Positions 17,952 through 26,921 of a stretch of 64,000 bases of DNA are shown one piece after another. Under the pieces are notes generated by a model. It saw only the letters and a list, made by a program, of their open reading frames with translations, was not told where the DNA came from and did no database searches. Source of the stretch: Alphaproteobacteria bacterium (lineage in GTDB: Bacteria > Pseudomonadota > Alphaproteobacteria > JAEUKQ01 > JAIBAD01); NCBI GenBank assembly GCA_019695395.1, contig JAIBAD010000001.1, forward strand, positions 46,846-110,845, given 5' to 3'. A program made the translations under genes and the position numbers. Position 1 is the first letter of the stretch, and the number at the start of each line of letters is the position of its first letter.

Positions 17952-18656
17952 CTACAAATCTTTTTTATGAGAATTTAAATTTTTAATTATTTGGCGTACT
18001 AAAGAAAGATTTAAAGGTTTTTTTGATGCTAAATTATACTCATCAATTTGTTGTACTATATGATGGATAGCAACAAATGATCTTTCTGTGTGGGTAAGTA
18101 TGTAATCAATAATACGTTTGTTAATAGTCAATTGGTAATCTGAAAATTTTTTAACGAGTAACGCTGTAATTAAGAAATCATCTGGTGGATAAATAGGAAC
18201 TGCTTGTATTGTTTCTAGTCTAGATTGTAAATCTGGTAAATCCACTGACCAACGTGACGGGGGCATTTGACTGCATATTAATAAATTTTTTTTTTTTTTT
18301 TTAATTAAATTAAGTAAATGAAAAAAAAACTTTTCAAAGTTTTGTTTATCATTTTTTCTTACTTCTTCTTGATCATCAAAAACAAATGTTTTAAACGATT
18401 TTGAAAGTTGAAGCCATTGCTCTAAATTAGTTTTACTGTACGTAAAAAAATAAGACTGCGATTTTTGGCCCCATATTTGGGCCAGATGTGTTTTACCACT
18501 GCCTTCAGGGCCATAAATAGCTACAATTGGCTGGGGCCAAATTGGCCATAAATCAATTAAATTTTTCGCTATACGATTAGAATCACTCACAAAAAAATCT
18601 TCTTCTAAATAAGAATTTTTGTGTTGGAATTTTAAAGAAAATTGTTTGATAGACAT
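17952..18656 (-). CDS. hdaA: DnaA-related regulator of replication initiation (HdaA)
   Basis: AAA+ protein related to DnaA without its DNA-binding domain, 234 residues. In alphaproteobacteria HdaA works with the sliding clamp to promote ATP hydrolysis by DnaA. QFSLKF at 5-10 resembles the clamp-binding motif near the N-terminus of Hda proteins; Walker A is GPEGSGKT (49-56), Walker B FVFDD (91-95), and a sensor-like CSQMPPSRW follows at 128-136. It is downstream of the AI-2E family gene, an arrangement seen in other alphaproteobacteria. Codons for Ile-Lys(5)-Asn at about 118-124 form a run of 17 identical bases, an obvious slippage hotspot. Confidence 0.85.
   Translation of the reverse strand: MSIKQFSLKFQHKNSYLEEDFFVSDSNRIAKNLIDLWPIWPQPIVAIYGPEGSGKTHLAQIWGQKSQSYFFTYSKTNLEQWLQLSKSFKTFVFDDQEEVRKNDKQNFEKFFFHLLNLIKKKKKNLLICSQMPPSRWSVDLPDLQSRLETIQAVPIYPPDDFLITALLVKKFSDYQLTINKRIIDYILTHTERSFVAIHHIVQQIDEYNLASKKPLNLSLVRQIIKNLNSHKKDL
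18286..18302. repeat. 17-base homopolymer (T on plus strand, A in the hdaA message) inside a coding sequence
   Basis: Uninterrupted run of 17 T on the plus strand, lying in the middle of hdaA and encoding the five-lysine run. A one-base change would shift the frame before the second half of the AAA+ domain. It may be a polymerase slippage site, or partly a sequencing artefact in length. Confidence 0.9.
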
Positions 18657-18673
18657 ATAAATTATTAAAGGTG

Positions 18674-19738
18674 TTATTTTTTAGATAAATCTTTACCTAA
18701 ATAAAACTGACTATGAAAGTATTTATCAAGAACAAATCTTAATAATACCCCTAGAGAAGCAGCAATAGGTATACTAATCAAAATACCAAGAAATCCAAAA
18801 AGCGTTCCACCCGCTAATAGAGCAAAAATAATCCAAACAGGATGCAACCCAATTCTTGATCCTACTAATTTAGGGGTCAATACATAACCTTCCAAAATTT
18901 GCCCTATAATAAAAATACCAATCACAATGAAAAATGGCGTCCATTCTGCAAATTGGGCTAATGTTAAACTAACAGAAATAATAAACCCAGTGATACTTCC
19001 CACATAAGGAATAAATGATAAAAAACCTATTAAAGCACCCAAACTTAATCCAAAATCTAATCCTAATAAGGATAACGAAATGCTATAATAAAATCCCAAT
19101 AATAAGCAGACTATAGCTTGGCCACGCACAAATCCCGCTAATGTTTTATCTATATCTTTAATTTGTCTTCTTATTGTTTTCGCAAATAAGCGAGGCAATA
19201 AATGATCAACATATTTAGTCAATAAATTCCAGTCTTTAAGTATATAAAAAGCCACAACAGGTGTAATTAAAAGCAATGAAATTACATTTACAAACGCTGC
19301 ACCACGGCTAAGAATTCCAGCCAAAGTATTCCCAAAGAAATTTAACATAGAACTCATTTGCCCTGCTAATATTTCTCTAAGTTGTAAAGATTCTTGTAAT
19401 CTAATTTTTTGCTGAATTAAATCTAAAATAGGCTGTAATTTAATAATCAAACTATTAATATAGGATGGACCACGTTCCAATAATTCAAGTGTTTGATGCG
19501 AAACCATTGGAAAAAGTAATAAACCTGCCAAAAGAAATATTAATATAAAACCTATAAGGGTTAAAGCAGCACTAATCCCGCGTGCCAATCCAATTTTTTC
19601 AAGATAGTTGCAAAGTGGATTTAAAAAATAAGCAACAGCGATCCCTAAAACAAAAGGCAATAACATGCCACTTAAAAAATAAAGAACTATAATGCAAGCT
19701 ATTAATAAAAGCAGCCAAAAATAACCTTGTTTTGTCAT
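18674..19738 (-). CDS. AI-2E family (PerM-like) membrane protein
   Basis: Multi-spanning inner-membrane protein of 354 residues from the AI-2E/PerM family, members of which are implicated in export or in Na+/H+ exchange; the substrate here is unknown. Two N-terminal membrane segments (from residue 5) are followed by a long soluble loop (about 80-150), then clustered membrane segments including LISIPIAASLGVLLRF near the C-terminus. GXXLGFLSFIPYVGS-type residues around 240-250 are characteristic. It lies 17 bp upstream of hdaA on the same strand. Confidence 0.85.
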   Translation of the reverse strand: MTKQGYFWLLLLIACIIVLYFLSGMLLPFVLGIAVAYFLNPLCNYLEKIGLARGISAALTLIGFILIFLLAGLLLFPMVSHQTLELLERGPSYINSLIIKLQPILDLIQQKIRLQESLQLREILAGQMSSMLNFFGNTLAGILSRGAAFVNVISLLLITPVVAFYILKDWNLLTKYVDHLLPRLFAKTIRRQIKDIDKTLAGFVRGQAIVCLLLGFYYSISLSLLGLDFGLSLGALIGFLSFIPYVGSITGFIISVSLTLAQFAEWTPFFIVIGIFIIGQILEGYVLTPKLVGSRIGLHPVWIIFALLAGGTLFGFLGILISIPIAASLGVLLRFVLDKYFHSQFYLGKDLSKK

Positions 19739-19795
19739 ATATTTATTTGAATTAATAAAATAATTTAATTGCTAACATATATAATTTTTTGACAT

Positions 19796-20950
19796 TCAGG
19801 GTGATAGAGTTATTAATTTATTACCATTAGTATCCATAGACAAACGTAATGATTGTGTCTGTAAATTATTAATTAATTGGCTTTCATCACCAACAAAAAT
19901 TATACTAACTAAAAAATTAGACTTTCTTAAAGATAAAGGTTGTACGGATTTAATACCAGGTAAATTTTTTAATTTTTCATAAATAAAAGACCATTCTTTT
20001 AAATCAACAGGCATAATACGTACAAGCAAACTACTTTCTGGTCCTACAGGCAAAGAAGCAATTTGAGGACGGTTCCAAATAGTTTGAAAATTATTAACTA
20101 CTTGATCTACAAGAGGTTGAAAAGTTTCAACTTTGTTAAAATCTGCGTTATTTGGCAAAGGTATGGTTTGTGAAAATTGATCTTGTTTACCGGTTGGAGA
20201 ATAACGTTGAAACATAATTTCTGCTACGGTTTCATTTTTCGTATTTATTGTTGGACGTAATTCAATCACTATTACATCATTAGTTCTATATCGCTCCATA
20301 ATACGAGCAAGCGCAGATTGATTACCCAATAAAGCCTCTGCTCCATCTAACAAAGCCATATCTTGTGTATCTTTAGAAGGGACAATCACAGGTAAAAGTT
20401 GATTACGTGCTTGACCAAGTTGCCATGCATTAAACCAAAGATTATTGTCTTCAAACAAAAGACTTCCTGTATCCATCGTTAAAATGGGTAGAACTAAGGG
20501 AGGACGATCTACAGTTTTATTAAAAGCTATATTATTTTCTTGTAAAAGACTTTGAATTGCTTCTGTTTGGAAATGAAAAGTAAGTTTACCAATATATCTT
20601 ACCGCAGAAGCTTTTTCTGATTGTATTTCAAAATCTTCAACTAATTTCGTAATATCTGCATCTGATATCTGTGAAAATCTTGCTACATCTTGGGGTGAGA
20701 CTAATTGTTGCAACAATCTTTGAAACCCGATACGTTGCCCTTGGATTAAAGCAAGGTCCCGTGCTTCAGCTGCGCTTTTTGCTGTTACATCAACATCAAC
20801 ATTATCAATAATATAAAAATTATTTTGTTGGGCTAGTGCATAAAAAGATAGACTAAAAAACAAAAAGAAAAAATAAGGAATTACTTTATATTTATTTTTA
20901 TAAAGAAATCCCAAAAATAAAAGCAAAATACCAAGAAAAATAAAAATCAT
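19796..20950 (-). CDS. DUF2066-containing membrane-anchored protein
   Basis: Protein of about 384 residues with an N-terminal hydrophobic double segment (an anchor, a short Lys-rich stretch, then a second hydrophobic run ending ALAQ) followed by a DUF2066 region: DVDVTAKSAAEARDLAL, GFQRLLQQLVSP and a conserved set of predicted alpha/beta units. The function of DUF2066 is unknown. Two ATGs are possible; the one at 20950 has a GAGG nine bases upstream and is preferred to 20965. It is divergent from purM and upstream of the AI-2E and hdaA genes, a grouping common in alphaproteobacteria. Confidence 0.75.
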   Translation of the reverse strand: MIFIFLGILLLFLGFLYKNKYKVIPYFFFLFFSLSFYALAQQNNFYIIDNVDVDVTAKSAAEARDLALIQGQRIGFQRLLQQLVSPQDVARFSQISDADITKLVEDFEIQSEKASAVRYIGKLTFHFQTEAIQSLLQENNIAFNKTVDRPPLVLPILTMDTGSLLFEDNNLWFNAWQLGQARNQLLPVIVPSKDTQDMALLDGAEALLGNQSALARIMERYRTNDVIVIELRPTINTKNETVAEIMFQRYSPTGKQDQFSQTIPLPNNADFNKVETFQPLVDQVVNNFQTIWNRPQIASLPVGPESSLLVRIMPVDLKEWSFIYEKLKNLPGIKSVQPLSLRKSNFLVSIIFVGDESQLINNLQTQSLRLSMDTNGNKLITLSP

Positions 20951-21003
20951 TATTGTCAACCTCATACAATACTATATTGTAGCTAGTTAAATCAATTTAG
21001 ACG

Positions 21004-21009
21004 AAGGAG
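21004..21009 (+). promoter_or_regulatory. Ribosome binding site pointing to an AUU start for purM
   Basis: AAGGAG followed by seven bases and then ATT at 21017, in frame with purM. No ATG, GTG or TTG occurs in that frame between the upstream stop at 20984 and the ATG at 21080. The residues encoded from 21017 match the conserved PurM N-terminus, so this site most likely drives initiation at ATT. Confidence 0.7.
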
Positions 21010-21016
21010 AAAATTA

Positions 21017-22081
21017 ATTCCAATACATTCTTATCAATCTTCTGGTGTTAACATTGATCAAGGCAATAATTTTGTCGACATGATAAAACCCTTAGTTGCA
21101 CAAACCAAAAGATTGGGAACTATGGGTAATCTTGGTGGTTTTGGCGGACTGTTTGATATGGGAGCTTTAAATTATCAAGATCCTGTCCTAGTAGCTACAA
21201 CAGATGGGGTGGGCACTAAGTTAAAAATTGCCATAGAACTTAACCAACACCACACTATTGGACAAGATTTAGTAGCTATGTGTGTTAATGATCTTATTGT
21301 TCAAGGTGCCGAACCTTTATTTTTTTTAGATTATTTTGCCACAAGCAAACTTTCCTTACCTTTAGCAACTGAAGTGATCAAAGGCATTACCCAGGCTTGC
21401 CAAGAATCAGGCTGTAGCCTTATAGGGGGAGAAACAGCAGAAATGCCAGGTATCTATCATCAATCTGATTATGATTTAGCCGGATTTGCTGTCGGCGTGG
21501 TAGAAAGGTCAAAACTTTTACCCAAAAATACTATTTGTGAAGGTGATATTATTATTGCACTACCTTCTTCGGGTGTTCATTCTAATGGCTTTTCACTTGT
21601 AAGGCATTTAGTGCATCACCATGATATTAGTTATCACAATCCAGCACCTTTTTTTCCTTCTCGAAGTTTAGGTGATGTTTTACTGACACCGACCCATATC
21701 TATGTTAAAAGCTGTCTTGAAGCATTTAAAACAAATTTAATAAAAGGGTTAGCACATATTACAGGTGGCGGATTGCTTGATAATATTCCTAGAATTTTAC
21801 CTTCAAATTTAACCGCCTATATTGATACGCAAAGCTGGACTATTCCTTCTGTTTTTAAATGGCTTAAAAAAATAGGTAATATTGATCCTATGGAAATGGT
21901 TCAAGTTTTTAATTGTGGAATAGGTATGATTTGTCTTGCTAATCAAACTGATTACCCTATTTTAAAAGAAATTTTTGCAAAGCATCACCAAGAAACTTTC
22001 ATAATTGGTAAAATTGGCCAACGCAATTCGTCAAATGCCCCAGTTGTTTTTAATGATTTTAAAGAATCATGGGCTATTTAA
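21017..22081 (+). CDS. purM: Phosphoribosylformylglycinamidine cyclo-ligase (AIR synthetase)
   Basis: Fifth step of purine synthesis: ATP-dependent ring closure of FGAM to AIR. From 21017 the product has 354 residues. The part encoded before the first ATG (SYQSSGVNIDQGNNFV) clearly corresponds to the conserved YxxAGVDIDxGNxxV start of PurM, and the first available ATG at 21080 would remove it. GGFGGLFDMG, TDGVGTKLKIA, DYFATSKL, IGGETAEMPG and ITGGGLLDNIPR are the usual nucleotide- and substrate-binding motifs. The initiation codon is therefore probably ATT, with a well-placed AAGGAG; a base change or sequencing error in a former ATG is the alternative. purN overlaps its last 13 bases. Confidence 0.9.
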   Translation: MPIHSYQSSGVNIDQGNNFVDMIKPLVAQTKRLGTMGNLGGFGGLFDMGALNYQDPVLVATTDGVGTKLKIAIELNQHHTIGQDLVAMCVNDLIVQGAEPLFFLDYFATSKLSLPLATEVIKGITQACQESGCSLIGGETAEMPGIYHQSDYDLAGFAVGVVERSKLLPKNTICEGDIIIALPSSGVHSNGFSLVRHLVHHHDISYHNPAPFFPSRSLGDVLLTPTHIYVKSCLEAFKTNLIKGLAHITGGGLLDNIPRILPSNLTAYIDTQSWTIPSVFKWLKKIGNIDPMEMVQVFNCGIGMICLANQTDYPILKEIFAKHHQETFIIGKIGQRNSSNAPVVFNDFKESWAI

Positions 22082-22725
22082 ATACAGCTGTTTTCATTTC
22101 AGGTCGCGGAAGTAATTTAGAAGCCTTAATAAAATCCTGTGACACTCTTTCTTCAAAAACAAAAATAAGCCTAGTAATTAGTAATAATCCCAAAGCACCC
22201 GGATTATTTAAGGCAGAACAAAAAAATATACCAACTAAAATTATTGATCATCATCTTTTTCCTGATCGTTTCTCTTTTGAAAGCAGTCTATTGGAAACAT
22301 TACAAAATTATAAAATTAATTTCATATGTCTTGCTGGTTTCATGAAAATTTTAAGTAAACAGTTTATTGAAAAATGGGATAAAAAAATTATTAATATTCA
22401 TCCTTCCCTTCTTCCAGCTTTTCCAGGATTGAATACACACCAACGCGTTCTAGAATCAGGGGTAAAATTTACAGGATGTACGGTACATTTTGTTGATGCA
22501 AATATTGATACAGGACCTATTATTATTCAAGCCATAACACCTGTATTATCCAAAGATACATCGGAAACATTAGCCACACGTGTTCTTGAATTAGAACATA
22601 AAATTTATCCCATTGCCCTACAATGGTTAGCAAAAAATAAATTAACTGTTATCAATAATAAAGTTTTAGTTAATGAGAAGTTATTAGAAGATCAATCTTT
22701 TTTGATTTACCCTACAGCGTCTTAA
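22069..22725 (+). CDS. purN: Phosphoribosylglycinamide formyltransferase
   Basis: Third step of purine synthesis: transfer of the formyl group of 10-formyl-tetrahydrofolate to GAR. The 218-residue product carries SGRGSNLEAL (11-20) for phosphate binding and the catalytic triad N109, H111 (NIHPSLLPAFPG) and D147 (DANIDTGP), with the spacing of the E. coli enzyme. The start lies within the last codons of purM, implying translational coupling. It overlaps convergent rsmA by four bases. Confidence 0.96.
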   Translation: MGYLNTAVFISGRGSNLEALIKSCDTLSSKTKISLVISNNPKAPGLFKAEQKNIPTKIIDHHLFPDRFSFESSLLETLQNYKINFICLAGFMKILSKQFIEKWDKKIINIHPSLLPAFPGLNTHQRVLESGVKFTGCTVHFVDANIDTGPIIIQAITPVLSKDTSETLATRVLELEHKIYPIALQWLAKNKLTVINNKVLVNEKLLEDQSFLIYPTAS

Positions 22726-23549
22726 TTTTTCTCTTTATCAAGTAAATTGGCTAAAGTACAAAATTGTTCTAATGTTAAATCTTCTGGACGTAAAGTTTCT
22801 GCAATATTTGCTTGATGCAAAATCGATTGTGCATCATTTGTTAATCCACGTAAACTATGACGGATCATTTTACGACGTTGGCCAAAAACCGTTTTAGTTA
22901 AGTTTTGTAAGGTATATGGGTTAGCTTTAAATCTTGGTTCGGATAATGGCGTTAATCGAACAACTGTTGAATAAACTTTAGGTGGTGGGAAAAAGGATCC
23001 TGGTGCAATATCAAATATATCATCAACATCAGCTAACCATTGTACTAAAATGCTAAGTCTGCCATAAGCTTTACTTCCCGGTTTTGCAACCAACCTATCT
23101 GCGACTTCTTTTTGAAACATTAAAATTAATTGAGAAAATGATCGGATATAGTCAAGCCAATTTATTAATAATATAGTTGCAATATTATAAGGTAAATTAG
23201 CTATTATTAATCTTGGTTCTTGGCCTAATGTTTGAAGATTAATTTTTAATGCATCATCTAAAATAAAATCAAACTTATTGGGGTATTTTTGTTTAAGTAA
23301 CTCTAAGACAGGTTTAAATCTTAGATCTTGTTCAATAGCAATAATTGAATGTGCCGGGCTTTCCAAAAGGGCACGCGTAAGCCCACCCGGACCTGGGCCA
23401 ATTTCAATAATTGTAGAGTTATTTAAATTGCCAGCTGACTTAACAATACGGTCCATTAGGTTAGGATCAAATAAAAAATGTTGACCCAAAGATGATTTGG
23501 GCATTAAATCATATTGGTCTATCAGCTGACGCAAACTTGGTAAAATCAA
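22722..23549 (-). CDS. rsmA: 16S rRNA dimethyladenosine transferase (KsgA)
   Basis: S-adenosylmethionine-dependent dimethylation of two adjacent adenines in the 3' hairpin of 16S rRNA, a late ribosome assembly step. The 275-residue product has SLGQHFLFD, VIEIGPGPGGLTRALL (SAM-binding motif I), the NLPYNI catalytic motif and FFPPPKVYSTVVRL near the middle. It follows surA by two bases. In many alphaproteobacteria pdxA lies between these genes; it is missing here. Confidence 0.96.
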   Translation of the reverse strand: MILPSLRQLIDQYDLMPKSSLGQHFLFDPNLMDRIVKSAGNLNNSTIIEIGPGPGGLTRALLESPAHSIIAIEQDLRFKPVLELLKQKYPNKFDFILDDALKINLQTLGQEPRLIIANLPYNIATILLINWLDYIRSFSQLILMFQKEVADRLVAKPGSKAYGRLSILVQWLADVDDIFDIAPGSFFPPPKVYSTVVRLTPLSEPRFKANPYTLQNLTKTVFGQRRKMIRHSLRGLTNDAQSILHQANIAETLRPEDLTLEQFCTLANLLDKEKN

Positions 23550-23551
23550 AA

Positions 23552-24829
23552 TTATCCTTGCCGCAATTGTATAAAAGCCACCCGGCGCAAATCCCTTAAA
23601 TATGCTTTTTCCAAAGAATCCAGCTGTTCTAGTTCTAATTGTTGGGCAATTTTATTACGTGCAATAGTTTGGGGGTCAGCTTCCTCTTTTTCGCATACCA
23701 TAAAAGAAACTATTGCACCTGGTAATTGAACAGGTGCACTTGCCACCTGAACCGGTAAATCTTTCACAATATTTCTAAGTTCTTCAGGCAATTCATCAAT
23801 AAATGTTTTAGCAAGATCCACACGTGCATTCGGACTATTTTCTTCAGCAAGTCTGCCAAATTGATCACAATTCTGTGCTTCAGAAATAAGAGTTTTCAAT
23901 CTTTTTTTCATACCTTCTATTTCTGCCGCAGAGGACATTGAAGTTATGGGTAAAGGAAATTGTTTAATAGATATCATAGTTTTACTAGATCCAAAATCAC
24001 TAACCATTCGGCGATCTTGTAACAATAAGATTGTATAACCTCCTGTAATACGAATTGGTTCTGTTAATTGACCTGGTTTTAAATCTCTTAATGCAAGTTC
24101 TAATTGTGAATCTAATTGGGTTGCATGAACCCACCCCAAATCCCCACCGCGTGCTGAACTGGCTGAATAGGAAAAATCACGTGCGATATTTGAAAAATCT
24201 GCGCCTTCATGGATTTGTTCTAATAGCCGATCAGCTGTTTGCTTTACTTCATTAATCTGATCTGGATTATCAGTTGGCAGAAAGATTTCAGAAATCTTAT
24301 ATTCAGGTTTACCAATATTTGATTTAAGAATTTGCAATCTTTCTTCTACTTCATCAGGGCTAATGTTAATTTTAGATCTTAGTTTACTAGCACGTAATTT
24401 ATTCCATGCAATTTCGTTTCGAATTTGGTTACTAAATGCATTTAAATCTATACCACTTGTCTGCAGTTTTTGTTTAAATTCATCTAAAGAAATTTTGTTA
24501 TTTTGTGCGTTTATAGCGAATGTTCTTTGCACTTCTTCTTCGCTCACATTAATACCATTCTTTTTTGCTTCTTGAAATTTTAGCTGTTCATCTATTAATC
24601 CACGCAAAATTTGTGGCATAATTTTTTTTCTTACTTCCGGCATATCTTGCAGCTTAGATGACAGCATAACAACACGAGCACGTTGTTCTAAATCAAAGGC
24701 AGTAATAGCGCCATCATTAACAACAGCAATAATACCAAGATCAGTTTGGGCATTAACTGAAAAAGATATGCCGAAGATAAATAAAATACCTAAACATAAA
24801 TTTATCTTATAAAAATACTTTTTGAACAT
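23552..24829 (-). CDS. surA: Periplasmic chaperone / PpiC-type peptidyl-prolyl isomerase (SurA)
   Basis: Outer-membrane protein chaperone of 425 residues. A signal peptide of about 27 residues (ending VNAQ) is followed by a SurA N-terminal helical domain starting IIAVVNDGAITAFDLE, a PpiC rotamase domain around 175-280 (ISEIFLPTDN, GGDLGWV, IRITGGYTILLLQDR) and a C-terminal part with a less conserved second domain. It stands upstream of rsmA. The divergent neighbour is pepA; lptF, lptG and lptD, which usually separate pepA and surA in alphaproteobacteria, are not here. Confidence 0.9.
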   Translation of the reverse strand: MFKKYFYKINLCLGILFIFGISFSVNAQTDLGIIAVVNDGAITAFDLEQRARVVMLSSKLQDMPEVRKKIMPQILRGLIDEQLKFQEAKKNGINVSEEEVQRTFAINAQNNKISLDEFKQKLQTSGIDLNAFSNQIRNEIAWNKLRASKLRSKINISPDEVEERLQILKSNIGKPEYKISEIFLPTDNPDQINEVKQTADRLLEQIHEGADFSNIARDFSYSASSARGGDLGWVHATQLDSQLELALRDLKPGQLTEPIRITGGYTILLLQDRRMVSDFGSSKTMISIKQFPLPITSMSSAAEIEGMKKRLKTLISEAQNCDQFGRLAEENSPNARVDLAKTFIDELPEELRNIVKDLPVQVASAPVQLPGAIVSFMVCEKEEADPQTIARNKIAQQLELEQLDSLEKAYLRDLRRVAFIQLRQG

Positions 24830-24950
24830 ATTTTAACCTTCATAAGAAAATAATTACAAAAAACTATTTTTTTCTGGTAATTATAGCAAAAATTTATTTT
24901 AATCTAAACGCAAATATAATTCATTGACTATCGTCTTTTAGGAAAAAATA

Positions 24951-26450
24951 ATGAAAATTACATTTACAAAACCAAATTTATCAGAAAAAAAACTCACTGT
25001 CCTAGGTATTTTTGAAGGAAATCTTTGGGGCCCTTTATCTACAGAGCTTGATAAAAAATTAAATGGTGCGCTTAAAAATTTTGTTAAAAACAACGACTTT
25101 AAAGGTAAAGTAGGTGAAACTTTACACTTTACTTTCAATCATAATAAAAATTTTGACCATTTTCTTTTCATAGGTATGGGAAATGTTTTGGATTGTAATA
25201 TTTTAACGTGTGAGAAAATTGGTGGGACAATTTTAAAATATTTAAGTCATATAAAAAGTGAAACAGCAAATGTTCTTGTTGATCCTGTTAATAAAGTAAA
25301 TGTAAAACCCGAATCTATGGCTGCACATATTGCTTATGGAAGTTTATTACGTAGTTATCATTTTGATAAATATCGTAAAGCAACACGCGAAAGATTACCT
25401 TTCAATGTTAAAGCTATTAATGTTATGCTCCATAATACCGTTCAGGCTAGTAAACTATTCAGCCCATTAGAAAAAATTGCTTTATCTGTTTTCTTTACAC
25501 GCGATCTTGCCACAGAACCATCAAATGTAATATATCCAAAAACTTTTGCTGATGAAGCACGAAAATTAACAAAATTAGGTGTTAAAGTTCAAGTTCTTGG
25601 TGAAAAAGAAATGAGCAAACTTGGCATGAATGCCCTACTTGCAGTTGGTCAAGGTAGTAACCGCGAAAGTCAATTAGTTGTGTTTGAATGGAAAGGAGCA
25701 CCTAGCCAAAAACAACCCGTGGCCCTTGTAGGAAAAGGTGTCACCTTTGACAGTGGGGGAATTTCTATTAAGCCAGCTGCCAATATGGAAGATATGAAAT
25801 GGGATATGGCAGGTGCTGCTACAGTTTTAGGTACAATTAGAGCATTAGCAGAGCGCAAAGCCAAAGTAAACGTCGTTGGGATTGCTGGTTTAGTTGAAAA
25901 TATGCCATCTGGTACTGCACAAAGACCTGGCGATGTTGTGACATCTATGTCAGGCCAAACCATTGAGGTTATCAATACAGATGCAGAAGGTAGATTAGTT
26001 CTTGCAGATGCTTTATGGTATTGCCAAAAGCAATTTAATCCCCAATGTATTATTGATCTTGCTACATTAACAGGTGCAATTATAATTTCTCTTGGCCATC
26101 ATTACGGTGGATTATTCAGTAACGATGATCAACTAGCTGCAGATCTTATAAAAGCTGGAAAAAAGGAAAATGAACCTTTATGGCATATGCCGTTAGCTGA
26201 TTATTATGACAAAATTATTAACTGTGATATTGCAGATATGCGTAATAGTAGTGGGCGTGAAGGTGGGAGTATTACCGCTGCACAATTTTTACAACGTTTT
26301 ATTAAAAAAGGCACAGCTTGGGCACATCTTGACATCGCAGGTGTAGCATGGACTACAAAAGATCTGGATACCGTCCCCAAAGGAGCAACAGGTTTTGGGG
26401 TTAGATTGCTTAATCGTTTTATTCACGATCAATATGAAATCCATGGGTGA
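24951..26450 (+). CDS. pepA: Leucyl aminopeptidase (cytosol aminopeptidase, M17)
   Basis: Two-metal exopeptidase of 499 residues, removing N-terminal residues from peptides in the cytosol; PepA of E. coli also binds DNA. The catalytic half shows VGKGVTFDSGGISIKP (Lys and Asp ligands), DMKWDMAGAATV and the family signature NTDAEGRLVLAD. The start is preceded by TTTAGG. holC overlaps its end. Confidence 0.96.
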   Translation: MKITFTKPNLSEKKLTVLGIFEGNLWGPLSTELDKKLNGALKNFVKNNDFKGKVGETLHFTFNHNKNFDHFLFIGMGNVLDCNILTCEKIGGTILKYLSHIKSETANVLVDPVNKVNVKPESMAAHIAYGSLLRSYHFDKYRKATRERLPFNVKAINVMLHNTVQASKLFSPLEKIALSVFFTRDLATEPSNVIYPKTFADEARKLTKLGVKVQVLGEKEMSKLGMNALLAVGQGSNRESQLVVFEWKGAPSQKQPVALVGKGVTFDSGGISIKPAANMEDMKWDMAGAATVLGTIRALAERKAKVNVVGIAGLVENMPSGTAQRPGDVVTSMSGQTIEVINTDAEGRLVLADALWYCQKQFNPQCIIDLATLTGAIIISLGHHYGGLFSNDDQLAADLIKAGKKENEPLWHMPLADYYDKIINCDIADMRNSSGREGGSITAAQFLQRFIKKGTAWAHLDIAGVAWTTKDLDTVPKGATGFGVRLLNRFIHDQYEIHG

Positions 26451-26898
26451 AATTCGTTTTTATCATCTTAATAAGACAAGTGTTGAGCATGGTTTAAAAA
26501 CCATGCTTGACCGTATATTAAAACGCCAACAAAGGGCTGTTATTTGGATGGACCAGGATGAAAAAATTGAATCTTTAACCAATTGGCTATGGACACACGA
26601 TGAAAGAAGTTTTTTACCGCACGGTAATAATCTTGATGGGTATGCAGAACACCAACCAATTTGGCTCACAGATAAAGAAGAAAATCCTAATAAGGCAAAT
26701 ATACTTTTTATTATTGGTCATTTAATCACTAATCATACTTATCATTTCGATCAATATATTGATATCTTTGATAATCAAAATGATGAAAATATTAAATTAG
26801 CCCGGCAACGCTGGCTTGAATACAAGAAACTAGGTCACTCGCTTATTTATTTCTATCAAGATAACCAAGGTAATTGGCAAGAAAAGAAGCCAGATTAA
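26443..26898 (+). CDS. holC: DNA polymerase III chi subunit
   Basis: Clamp-loader accessory subunit that links the replicase to single-stranded-DNA-binding protein. The product begins MGEIRFYHL, like known chi subunits, and has about 151 residues. An ATG nine bases earlier (26434) would add three residues; a TTG at 26395 is unlikely. Recognisable parts are ICHxL-like EHGLKTMLDRIL, WMDQDEKIESLTNWLWT, FLPHG and PIWLTD. It overlaps the pepA end by eight bases, the usual pepA-holC pairing. Confidence 0.88.
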   Translation: MGEIRFYHLNKTSVEHGLKTMLDRILKRQQRAVIWMDQDEKIESLTNWLWTHDERSFLPHGNNLDGYAEHQPIWLTDKEENPNKANILFIIGHLITNHTYHFDQYIDIFDNQNDENIKLARQRWLEYKKLGHSLIYFYQDNQGNWQEKKPD

Positions 26899-26921
26899 TA
26901 TCACGAGTATATTATTAATTT

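Noticed and set aside
25670..25975. Open frame on the strand opposite pepA
   Set aside because: It is fully inside a well-conserved coding region, and its product has no recognisable features; a shadow of pepA.
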